Below are positions 1-5,836 of a stretch of 7,677 nt of DNA, piece by piece. A program made the position numbers and the translations under genes. The notes below the pieces were generated by a model that was not told where the DNA came from, did no database searches, and saw nothing but the letters and a program-made list of their open reading frames with translations. Each line of letters begins with the position of its first letter. The first letter of the stretch is position 1. The stretch covers positions 1-7,677 of the forward strand of contig FR887142.1 in NCBI GenBank assembly GCA_000436735.1, given 5' to 3'. This DNA is from Firmicutes bacterium CAG:170 (GTDB lineage: Bacteria > Bacillota > Clostridia > Oscillospirales > Oscillospiraceae).

Positions 1-1
1 G

Positions 2-100
2 GTCGTTACCACGTATCATTATTGGGTAAACCATACCAATGGACTCATGCCTGCCGGTTTCTATGATTTCGGCACGGATGGCAAAATGATTCGGAAATAA
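2..100 (+). CDS. 3' end of an unrecognised, probably surface-associated repeat protein (partial)
   Basis: The frame is open from base 2 to a TAA at 98-100, giving the last 32 residues of a protein that begins outside the window. The tail contains NGLMPAGFYDFGTDGKMI, rich in aromatic residues, glycine and aspartate. It resembles the ends of cell-wall-binding-like or extracellular repeat proteins of clostridia, where strings such as Y-x-F-x-x-D-G-K-M recur. This rests on pattern likeness only; no catalytic domain is visible and the protein's function is unknown. It is separated from the next gene by 82 nt containing a long hairpin, so it may belong to a different transcription unit. A chance open frame is possible, but the composition looks like real protein. 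Confidence 0.55.
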   Translation, partial: VVTTYHYWVNHTNGLMPAGFYDFGTDGKMIRK

Positions 101-124
101 GGAAGTTCCGAGAGAATGATCAAA

Positions 125-159
125 GCGGATACCGAAGGACTATGTCCTTCGGTATCCGC
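125..159. repeat. Perfect 16-bp inverted repeat (hairpin, 3-nt loop) in the leader of the polysaccharide operon
   Basis: The left arm GCGGATACCGAAGGAC (125-140) pairs without mismatch with GTCCTTCGGTATCCGC (144-159) around the loop TAT. The following + strand bases are GGCCTGTCAGG, so there is no U-tract and it is not a classical intrinsic terminator in that direction. Read on the - strand the stem is followed by TTTGATCATT, a weak T-rich tail, but no - strand gene is present to terminate. It lies 25 nt after the upstream stop codon and 23 nt before the GT2 start, and does not cover the ribosome binding site. It could be a degenerate terminator, an RNA processing or stability element, a leader element acting on elongation, or a copy of an intergenic repeat. 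Confidence 0.85.
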
Positions 160-167
160 GGCCTGTC

Positions 168-177
168 AGGAGAGGAG
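168..177 (+). promoter_or_regulatory. Ribosome binding site of the GT2 gene
   Basis: AGGAGAGGAG contains two overlapping Shine-Dalgarno cores. The nearer, GAGGAG, ends 5 nt before the ATG at 183. This supports that start. The site lies just downstream of the 125-159 hairpin and is not part of its stem. Confidence 0.75.
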
Positions 178-182
178 CGCGT

Positions 183-1094
183 ATGAGATTTTCCGTAGTA
201 ATACCGGTTTACAATAAGGCGGATACCATTCTGGAAACCGTAAGAAGCGTCCTCGCGCAAAGCTGTGAAGATCGGGAGATCGTCATTGTGGACGATGGTT
301 CGAGCGATGCGTTGGAAACGATGCTGGAGCCGGTGCGCGGACAGATCCGTCTCATTCGGCAGCAGAATGCAGGGGTATCTGCCGCCAGAAACCGCGGTAT
401 TCAGGAGAGCAGGGGAGAGTATGTTTGCTTTCTGGATGCCGATGATCTATGGCTCCCGGATCATCTGACGACGTTGAGCAGTGCCATCGATGCCAGACCG
501 GAGACGCGATTTCTCAGTACCATGTATCGGACGACTTATCCGGACGGAACAATGAGATCTAAGCTAGCCCTTCTGCAGAAGAAGCCGGAACAGATCTGGA
601 TCGAGAATTATTTTGAATTCGTGCTGAAATATTCAACGACATTTATACACACGGATACCATGTGTATTCACCGCAGCATTCTGAAAAACCAGTGCTTTGA
701 AGTTGGTGAGCGGATCGGAGAAGATACCGACTTGTGGTATCGAATCGCGGCCTATTATCCTCTGCTGCTCATTCAGAGGGAAACTGCGATCTATCGGCGT
801 GAACTCAGCACAGCGACCGCCGGCGGAACAAACAATTTGCAATGGGCGTTTGCACGACGGGAGACACAGCTGACGCAAGATCCTGCCATATCAAAAGACA
901 AGCAGCGATGCATACATCTGCTGTTGGACAGGTGGCGCTGTACTTGCTGCCGTCAGATGCTGCTCAGGGGAGACCGTGCCAGCGCATGGCGATATTTGAG
1001 GGATGTAAAGTATCCGCTGCAAAAGCGTTATGTTTTTTGTGCTTTCCTTTGTGTACTTCCAGAGCCGATGCAGAAGAGACTCATTAAACGATAA
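183..1094 (+). CDS. Family 2 glycosyltransferase (GT-A fold) of the polysaccharide repeat unit
   Basis: A 303-residue cytoplasmic glycosyltransferase predicted to add one sugar from a nucleotide-sugar donor to the lipid-linked repeat unit. The N-terminus shows the GT2 nucleotide-binding strand SVVIPVYN (residues 4-11), then IVIVDDGSSD (33-42) with the donor-contacting aspartates. NAGVSAARNRG (62-72) precedes the metal-binding DxD-type motif in FLDADDLW (D85, D87, D88). GEDTDLWYRIA (179-189) is the ED-type acceptor/catalytic motif usual in this family. No membrane segment is evident, although the C-terminus (about 255-303) is basic and hydrophobic and may lie against the membrane. The length is normal for GT2 capsule enzymes. 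The start is supported by a strong ribosome binding site at 168-177. It heads the visible operon, with the EpsG-like gene 18 nt downstream in the same frame. Donor and linkage cannot be read from the sequence. Confidence 0.93.
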   Translation: MRFSVVIPVYNKADTILETVRSVLAQSCEDREIVIVDDGSSDALETMLEPVRGQIRLIRQQNAGVSAARNRGIQESRGEYVCFLDADDLWLPDHLTTLSSAIDARPETRFLSTMYRTTYPDGTMRSKLALLQKKPEQIWIENYFEFVLKYSTTFIHTDTMCIHRSILKNQCFEVGERIGEDTDLWYRIAAYYPLLLIQRETAIYRRELSTATAGGTNNLQWAFARRETQLTQDPAISKDKQRCIHLLLDRWRCTCCRQMLLRGDRASAWRYLRDVKYPLQKRYVFCAFLCVLPEPMQKRLIKR

Positions 1095-1112
1095 AAGGCT
1101 TGGTTTGAGCGA

Positions 1113-2201
1113 ATGACAATTTACTTCATTTACTATAGTGTTCTCCTTGGGCTGGGAGCAGTGCTTCAGTGGATCGGCGCCCTGAAAAGAAAAGGCGGAC
1201 GTGTGTTTTATCTTGTACTGGTCGCTGTGGCACTGACGGTGATCGGTGGGGCGAGAGACTTTGGCGTTTCCTATGATGGGACCACCTATGCGTCGGTTTT
1301 TCGTACTTTCTCAGCATTACCATGGCTTCCCCCGCAGAAATATACCTATTTTATGGAGTATGGATTCTATGTTTTCTGCAAGCTGATCGCAGTTTGCGGG
1401 GGAACTGCCCGCACGATGTTCTGGATCAGCAGCGGATTTGTGGCGTTTTCCGTATGCAGCTTCCTTTACAGAAACACGGAGCACATTTTCTCTGCCGTTG
1501 TTATTCTGCTGTCGTTTCCATATCTGTATACCTCGTTTGACCTGATTCGGTATTATCTGGCGGTCTCAATTGTATTGCTCGCTTTCCCATTTGTCAAAAA
1601 AAGAAAATTCCTGCCGTATTGCTGCGTGATCGCAGCAGCGTGTATGTTTCACAAAACGGCAGTTATCTATTTGCTCTTATACTTCCTGCCGTTGCTACAC
1701 TGGAACGGCCTTACAGCAGCGCTTACGTTTTGCGGAATGATCCTTGTGAGCGCTCTTGCACATCCATTGGCGGCTTTCTTCTCAAAGCTGTTTAACGACT
1801 ATACCAGTTATGTATCCGGGATGAATACGAACTGGATCGGCGCATTTGCCGGTGGGATCAAGACTGCTGGGATGTATCTGCTGATCGCGGCTATCGCTGC
1901 ATATGTGTACAGCGGTCTGGAAGAAAAAACACCGAAGCAGAATCAAAATCTTGGTTATGTCATTCTGACAGCAGCGGTGTCAGTGATCTTTGTTACCTCT
2001 AGTATTGCGGTCCGGCTGCTGGTCGCGTTTTTGCCTTTTATGAGTGTCGGGCTTGCAGAGGTGCTCTATGCCGGAAAAAGTAAAATGCCGAAGACACGGG
2101 TCTTCCTTCAATATATCACGCTGCTGCTGTGCCTTGCGTATCATGCATTCCTGATTTTGAACAATTGGCAGCATATCGTCCCATATTCCTTTGGAAACTG
2201 A
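1113..2201 (+). CDS. EpsG-family membrane protein, probable Wzy-type polysaccharide polymerase
   Basis: A 362-residue, very hydrophobic protein with roughly 10-12 predicted membrane segments by eye; clear ones lie near residues 1-20, 31-46, 100-118, 125-141, 145-161, 184-218, 250-267, 281-318 and 330-350. Family marks of EpsG proteins are present: ARDFGVSYDGTTY (47-59, with R48, D49 and D55), the D-x-IRYYLA motif (143-150, R146) and FHKTA (179-183). EpsG proteins are thought to polymerise lipid-linked repeat units on the outer face of the membrane, as Wzy does; the neighbouring Wzx-like flippase fits that role. The start is the first ATG after an in-frame stop (the GT2 TAA at 1092-1094). Its ribosome binding site is poor: an AAAAGG at 1093-1098 is far upstream, so translation may depend on coupling to the GT2 gene. 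Polymerase function is inferred from family and context. Confidence 0.87.
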   Translation: MTIYFIYYSVLLGLGAVLQWIGALKRKGGRVFYLVLVAVALTVIGGARDFGVSYDGTTYASVFRTFSALPWLPPQKYTYFMEYGFYVFCKLIAVCGGTARTMFWISSGFVAFSVCSFLYRNTEHIFSAVVILLSFPYLYTSFDLIRYYLAVSIVLLAFPFVKKRKFLPYCCVIAAACMFHKTAVIYLLLYFLPLLHWNGLTAALTFCGMILVSALAHPLAAFFSKLFNDYTSYVSGMNTNWIGAFAGGIKTAGMYLLIAAIAAYVYSGLEEKTPKQNQNLGYVILTAAVSVIFVTSSIAVRLLVAFLPFMSVGLAEVLYAGKSKMPKTRVFLQYITLLLCLAYHAFLILNNWQHIVPYSFGN

Positions 2202-2210
2202 AGACACAGA

Positions 2211-2215
2211 AGGAG
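2211..2215 (+). promoter_or_regulatory. Ribosome binding site that fixes the GTG start of the GT4 gene
   Basis: AGGAG lies 6 nt before GTG at 2222, the best spacing among the in-frame candidates. The in-frame TTG at 2219 is only 3 nt away. An in-frame ATG at 2129 lies deep inside the EpsG-like gene and has no such site. Confidence 0.75.
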
Positions 2216-2221
2216 CCATTG

Positions 2222-3457
2222 GTGAAAAGAATTCTTTTTTTATTAGACTATTATCGGGAAGGCAACAGCGCCAACGGCGTATGCTGCCGGAACGTTGCAG
2301 AATATCTGGTCGATAAGGGCTATGAGGTCTTTGTCGGCTGTTACCGTCCGGCTGATGCGCCGGAAGAAGAAATACAGAACGGAGTGCACATTCTCCGGAC
2401 GTGGACAATGCCGGATATACCGGTACATAAGACTTGGAAAGAGAAAGTGCGGATCTATTTGCGATGGCTGGATCCGTTTTCCTGTATTCCAGCGGCTTCG
2501 GAGAAAAAAAGAGCGGACGAGATGACGGAGATCGCCAGCGCTGTCGTCAAAAAACAGAAAATTGACACACTGATCTGCATACACCTTCCATCAGAAACGT
2601 TGATCGCTGGAAACCGGCTGAAAAAGCTGTTTCCGCATTTATTTGTCTGCGCGTATCAGCTGGATACTTTGTCTGGAGGCAATTTGCCGAGGCACATTCC
2701 TGCTGCCTATGCCAGATGGCGGAGGATCGCATGGGAACGGTATTTGTTCTGCGGCATGGACTATGTGATCCTTATGAAAGCCAGCCGCGAACATCATGCG
2801 CATTATACAGCACAGGAAGCATGGATGAAGCGGGCCGCTTATGGGGATGTTCCGCTTTTTATGCCGCGTGCTGCTCAGGAGAAGTGTGCGCGTATAGATG
2901 GCTGTGTTCACATCGTCTTTGCTGGAACCATGGCGGAAAGTATCCGGACTCCCTATCATGTGATAAATGTCCTGAGCCGGCTGAAACGCTATCGTGTGAA
3001 GCTGACGATCGCTGGTATGAATCAGTGCAGGTGTGCGCTGGCTACCGCCGGAAGCGCCTTGGAGCTGACGGAGTTGGGGCTGATCGGGCATGAGCGTGTA
3101 CTGGAATTATTGGATGAGGCGGATGTTCTGCTGAGTATTGGAGCCAAAAATGTGACGCTTCCCTCCGGAAAAATCTTTGAATATATGGCGCTTGGAAAGC
3201 CTGTTATCGCAACATACTGGTCGATGCAGGATGTCAGTTTGCCGTATTTGGAGAAATATCCGCTCACGGTCACACTGGATGAATGTGAAGAAGATCTGGA
3301 CGCACAGGCGGAGAAAATCGAACGCTTTTTTGATCGATATTTGGGAAAACATGTGGAGCCGAAAGTGATGGAGGCTGTCTTTCGGGAAAACACACCGGCT
3401 GCCTTTGAGAAGCTGCTGGTCGATAAAACTGATAACAGGCAGGTGAGCGGCGTATGA
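2222..3457 (+). CDS. Family 4 glycosyltransferase (GT-B fold)
   Basis: Starting at GTG 2222 the product is 411 residues, usual for GT4. The start is chosen for the AGGAG at 2211-2215 and because the protein then opens directly with the first beta strand KRILFLLDYY (2-11), followed by a glycine/asparagine loop and the helix CCRNVAEYLVDKGYEVFVG (21-39). This is the typical GT-B N-terminal domain. The C-terminal Rossmann domain begins near 229 with VHIVFAGTM (229-237) and KLTIAGMN (260-267). The donor-site signature PSGKIFEYMALGKPVIA spans 314-330, with the conserved glutamate at 320. These enzymes are cytoplasmic and usually retaining, transferring from a nucleotide sugar. The gene begins 20 nt after the EpsG-like stop and overlaps the flippase by 4 nt. 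I could not identify it as a known FucNAc transferase (CapL or WbuB type), so donor and acceptor remain open. Confidence 0.9.
   Translation: MKRILFLLDYYREGNSANGVCCRNVAEYLVDKGYEVFVGCYRPADAPEEEIQNGVHILRTWTMPDIPVHKTWKEKVRIYLRWLDPFSCIPAASEKKRADEMTEIASAVVKKQKIDTLICIHLPSETLIAGNRLKKLFPHLFVCAYQLDTLSGGNLPRHIPAAYARWRRIAWERYLFCGMDYVILMKASREHHAHYTAQEAWMKRAAYGDVPLFMPRAAQEKCARIDGCVHIVFAGTMAESIRTPYHVINVLSRLKRYRVKLTIAGMNQCRCALATAGSALELTELGLIGHERVLELLDEADVLLSIGAKNVTLPSGKIFEYMALGKPVIATYWSMQDVSLPYLEKYPLTVTLDECEEDLDAQAEKIERFFDRYLGKHVEPKVMEAVFRENTPAAFEKLLVDKTDNRQVSGV
3441..3446 (+). promoter_or_regulatory. Ribosome binding site of the flippase gene
   Basis: AGGTGA sits inside the last codons of the GT4 gene and ends 7 nt before the ATG at 3454. 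With the ATGA stop/start overlap it supports coupled translation of the two genes. Confidence 0.6.
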
Positions 3458-4827
3458 AGGCGTGGACGAAATTTCGGCAGACGCTTTGCCGCTTATCAGG
3501 AAATACAAGGATCATTCTGAGAAATTCGGCTGCGGCCTTCCTTATCAAGGGTGCGGGCGTTTTGATCTCAGTCTTTTCCATGCCTGCATTTCTGCGGTAT
3601 TTCAACGATCAGTCCGTACTAGGCGTGTGGTATACCATACTTGGCATCGTTACATGGATCGACTTTTTTGACTTGGGTATTGGAAACGGTCTACGCAACA
3701 GCCTTGTTGACAGCTTTACAAATGGACGCACGGAACGCGCACAACAGCAAATCTCGACAGCCTATCTTCTGATAGGGCTGGTAAGCGTATTGCTGATGGC
3801 TGTCGGTTTGATCGCGGCGCCGCTGCTGAAATGGAATGTTCTTCTGAATATTCAGGAAGAGGTCGTATCACCGGCAGTATTGGCACTGTCTGTACGAAAC
3901 GTTTTTGTAGGCGTAACGATCCATTTTTTTCTAAAGCTCATCAGCTCTGTGATCTATGCACTTCAAAAGTCTGCACTAAATCATTTGCTGAGTCTAAGCG
4001 GAAGTATTCTGCGGTTGGCTTTTGTGCTGCTTACGCCATCTAAGGATGCCGAGGCCAACCTGCTGATGCTTTCACAGGCGTATGTATTTCTTGCGTGCCT
4101 GCCGTATCTTACGGCGACCGTGGCGGTTTTTGCAACAAAACTGCGTGAGGTACGCCCGCGAGTCAGCTGCTTTCGGTGGGGGGCTGTGCGCGAGATCGCC
4201 GGTGTTGGAGGGATTTTCTTTGTATGTCAGCTCCTGTATATGCTGCTGGTCAACACCAACGATTTCTGTATTACATACTTCACCGATCCTGCGAACACAA
4301 CGGAATACAATATTTACTTCAAACTTTTTTCCCTGGCGGGAACGCTGGCGCAGGTCGCATTGACACCTGTATGGTCGGCGGTCACAAAGGCCTTTCTGGA
4401 AAAGTCATATGCATGGCTCCGCCAGCTTTATCGGAAATGCCTGCTGTGTATGCCGGTCATCCTCAGCGGACAATTGCTGCTGGTGTGTATTTTACAGCCT
4501 GTCGTCAATCTGTGGCTTGGGTCCAAAACGATCGCTGTCCGCTACGACTACGCGCTGATTTTTGCGTTGTGGGGCACGCTGTTTACATTGCAGAATGTGC
4601 TGTCCACATTTGTTTGCGGCCTCGGACGGCTGAAATTACAGCTTGGCTTCTATGCAGGCGGCGTTGTACTCAAATATTTGTTTTTGATCGTCGTATATCG
4701 ATATTCTGAAAGCTGGATACTGGTCATGCTGTCCAATATTCTGGTCATGCTGCCGTACTGTGTTGCGCAGCACATGCAATTACAGAGAAACTTCAATGCT
4801 ATGGAGGCAGAAAATGTTCAAAGATAA
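3454..4827 (+). CDS. wzx: Wzx-type lipid-linked oligosaccharide flippase (MATE/MVF superfamily)
   Basis: A 457-residue integral membrane protein with about 12 hydrophobic segments, the usual size and shape for polysaccharide flippases. The N-terminus after a basic leader matches the family pattern: hydrophobic stretch 28-45, then SVLGVWYTILGIVTWIDFFD (55-74) and LGIGNGLRNSLVDSF (74-88), a common signature of bacterial Wzx proteins. Further segments lie near 103-125, 142-170, 182-194, 204-227, 250-269, 288-312, 329-350, 365-392, 398-415 and 420-440. Its expected role is to move the undecaprenyl-linked repeat unit from the inner to the outer membrane leaflet for the EpsG-like polymerase. The start is ATG 3454, overlapping the GT4 stop as ATGA. 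The 3' end overlaps capE by 14 nt. Base composition is AT-richer than the cap genes that follow: hand counts of two 60-base blocks give 37-38% GC. Substrate specificity cannot be predicted. Confidence 0.92.
   Translation: MKAWTKFRQTLCRLSGNTRIILRNSAAAFLIKGAGVLISVFSMPAFLRYFNDQSVLGVWYTILGIVTWIDFFDLGIGNGLRNSLVDSFTNGRTERAQQQISTAYLLIGLVSVLLMAVGLIAAPLLKWNVLLNIQEEVVSPAVLALSVRNVFVGVTIHFFLKLISSVIYALQKSALNHLLSLSGSILRLAFVLLTPSKDAEANLLMLSQAYVFLACLPYLTATVAVFATKLREVRPRVSCFRWGAVREIAGVGGIFFVCQLLYMLLVNTNDFCITYFTDPANTTEYNIYFKLFSLAGTLAQVALTPVWSAVTKAFLEKSYAWLRQLYRKCLLCMPVILSGQLLLVCILQPVVNLWLGSKTIAVRYDYALIFALWGTLFTLQNVLSTFVCGLGRLKLQLGFYAGGVVLKYLFLIVVYRYSESWILVMLSNILVMLPYCVAQHMQLQRNFNAMEAENVQR
4803..4807 (+). promoter_or_regulatory. 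Ribosome binding site that fixes the capE start
   Basis: GGAGG lies 6 nt before ATG 4814, within the last codons of the flippase. It makes 4814 the start rather than an in-frame ATG at 4760, which would add 18 residues ahead of the first Rossmann strand. Confidence 0.8.
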
Positions 4828-5836
4828 GATCCTGCTGATAACCGGCGGGACAGGCTCCTTTGGCAACGCGGTGCTGCGCCGGTTTTTGAGCACCGACATT
4901 GCGGAGATCCGCATTTTATCCCGCGACGAGAAGAAGCAGGACGACATGCGGCACGCTTATCAGACGGAGTGCCCGGAGTACGCCGGGAAAATCAAATTTT
5001 ACATCGGCGACGTCCGCGACTACTGCTCTATCGCGCCGGCCTTCCGGGGCGTGGACTATGTGTTCCATGCCGCGGCCCTCAAACAGGTGCCTTCCTGCGA
5101 GTTCTACCCGATGGAGGCCGTCAAGACCAACATTATCGGCTCGAACAATGTGATCGACGCCTGCGTGGCAAGCGGCGTGAAAAAGGCGATCTTCCTTTCG
5201 ACCGACAAGGCGGCGTATCCGATCAACGCTATGGGTATGACCAAGGCCGTGATGGAGAAGAACGTGATCGCACGTTCCCGGCAGATGCTGCCCGGCGACC
5301 CGGTGCTCTGCCTGACGCGCTACGGCAATGTCATGGCCTCGCGCGGCTCGGTCATCCCGCTGTTTTGCCAGCAGATCGAGGAGGGAAAGCCGCTGACCGT
5401 CACCAACCCGGCCATGACCCGCTTCATGATGACGCTGGAGGACGCGGTAGACCTCGTCCTCTACGCATTCGAGCACGGCGAACAGGGTGACCTGTTCGTG
5501 CAGAAGGCGCCTGCCGCGACCATCGAGACGCTGGCGCGGGCGGTGCTGGAGCTGAAGCAGGCCGGAAATGAGATCCAGAACATCGGCACGCGCCACGGCG
5601 AAAAGCTCTTTGAGGTGCTCGTGACAGCGGAGGAGATGCTCCGTGCGGAGGATCTGCCGGGCTTTTTCCGGATCCGGGCGGACAATCGCGACCTGAATTA
5701 CGACAACTATTTCAGCAAGGGCAATCCCGCGTTCAACGGCGCGGAGCAGTATAATTCCCACAACACGCACCGACTGGACGTGGAGGAAATGAAGGCGCTG
5801 CTGCGGAAGCTGAAGCTGTTCGGAGGAAGCTGCTGA
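4814..5836 (+). CDS. capE: CapE: UDP-N-acetylglucosamine 4,6-dehydratase (inverting, 5-epimerising)
   Basis: A 340-residue extended short-chain dehydrogenase, the length known for CapE (about 342). It catalyses the first step from UDP-GlcNAc to UDP-L-FucNAc: 4,6-dehydration with C5 inversion, yielding a UDP-2-acetamido-2,6-dideoxy-L-arabino-4-hexulose. The NAD(P)-binding motif TGGTGSFG is at 10-17 and the adenine-side IGDVRD at 64-69. FHAAALKQVP (84-93), the catalytic STDKA (129-133, D131/K132) and PINAMGMTK (136-144) follow. The position usually held by tyrosine in YxxxK is M140, with K144; this Met substitution is characteristic of CapE rather than a defect. TRYGNVMASRGSVIPLF (168-184) and the C-terminal THRLDVEEMKALL (318-330) also match CapE. 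The start follows a GGAGG at 4803-4807. It overlaps the flippase by 14 nt and capF by 1 nt. GC content is much higher than upstream: hand counts give about 62-63% in two 60-base blocks. Confidence 0.95.
   Translation: MFKDKILLITGGTGSFGNAVLRRFLSTDIAEIRILSRDEKKQDDMRHAYQTECPEYAGKIKFYIGDVRDYCSIAPAFRGVDYVFHAAALKQVPSCEFYPMEAVKTNIIGSNNVIDACVASGVKKAIFLSTDKAAYPINAMGMTKAVMEKNVIARSRQMLPGDPVLCLTRYGNVMASRGSVIPLFCQQIEEGKPLTVTNPAMTRFMMTLEDAVDLVLYAFEHGEQGDLFVQKAPAATIETLARAVLELKQAGNEIQNIGTRHGEKLFEVLVTAEEMLRAEDLPGFFRIRADNRDLNYDNYFSKGNPAFNGAEQYNSHNTHRLDVEEMKALLRKLKLFGGSC
5822..5826 (+). promoter_or_regulatory. Ribosome binding site of capF
   Basis: GGAGG inside the last codons of capE ends 9 nt before ATG 5836. 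The start overlaps the capE stop as TGATG, a standard arrangement for translational coupling. Confidence 0.65.

Noticed and set aside
91..111. A small inverted repeat TCGGAA (91-96) / TTCCGA (106-111) spanning the first stop codon
   Set aside because: Only 6 bp with a 9-nt loop, which is expected by chance; no further evidence.
125..175. Calling the 125-159 hairpin an ordinary intrinsic terminator
   Set aside because: The + strand bases after the stem are GC-rich without a U-run. It is listed as an inverted repeat of unknown role.
101..182. A sigma-A promoter for the operon in the only intergenic gap
   Set aside because: No convincing -35/-10 pair with proper spacing was found. The promoter may lie upstream of the window or be non-canonical.
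842..1087. An 81-codon + strand frame inside the GT2 gene
   Set aside because: It is an out-of-frame shadow of the glycosyltransferase with no domain and no separate ribosome binding site.
2129..2221. A 31-residue N-terminal extension of the GT4 protein from ATG 2129
   Set aside because: It would overlap the EpsG-like gene by 73 nt. The extension precedes the first conserved Rossmann strand, and a well-placed AGGAG points to GTG 2222.
4176..4709. A 177-codon + strand frame inside the flippase gene
   Set aside because: It is an alternative frame of a well-supported membrane protein. It has no recognisable domain and no ribosome binding site was noticed for it.
4760..4813. An 18-residue N-terminal extension of CapE from ATG 4760
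   Set aside because: GGAGG at 4803-4807 and the position of the TGGTGSFG motif fit ATG 4814. CapE proteins start a few residues before this motif.
4916..5770. A 284-codon open frame on the - strand opposite capE
   Set aside because: It is an antisense shadow produced by the high-GC codon usage of capE. The translation is rich in R, V, H and D with no recognisable motif, and the + strand gene is certain.
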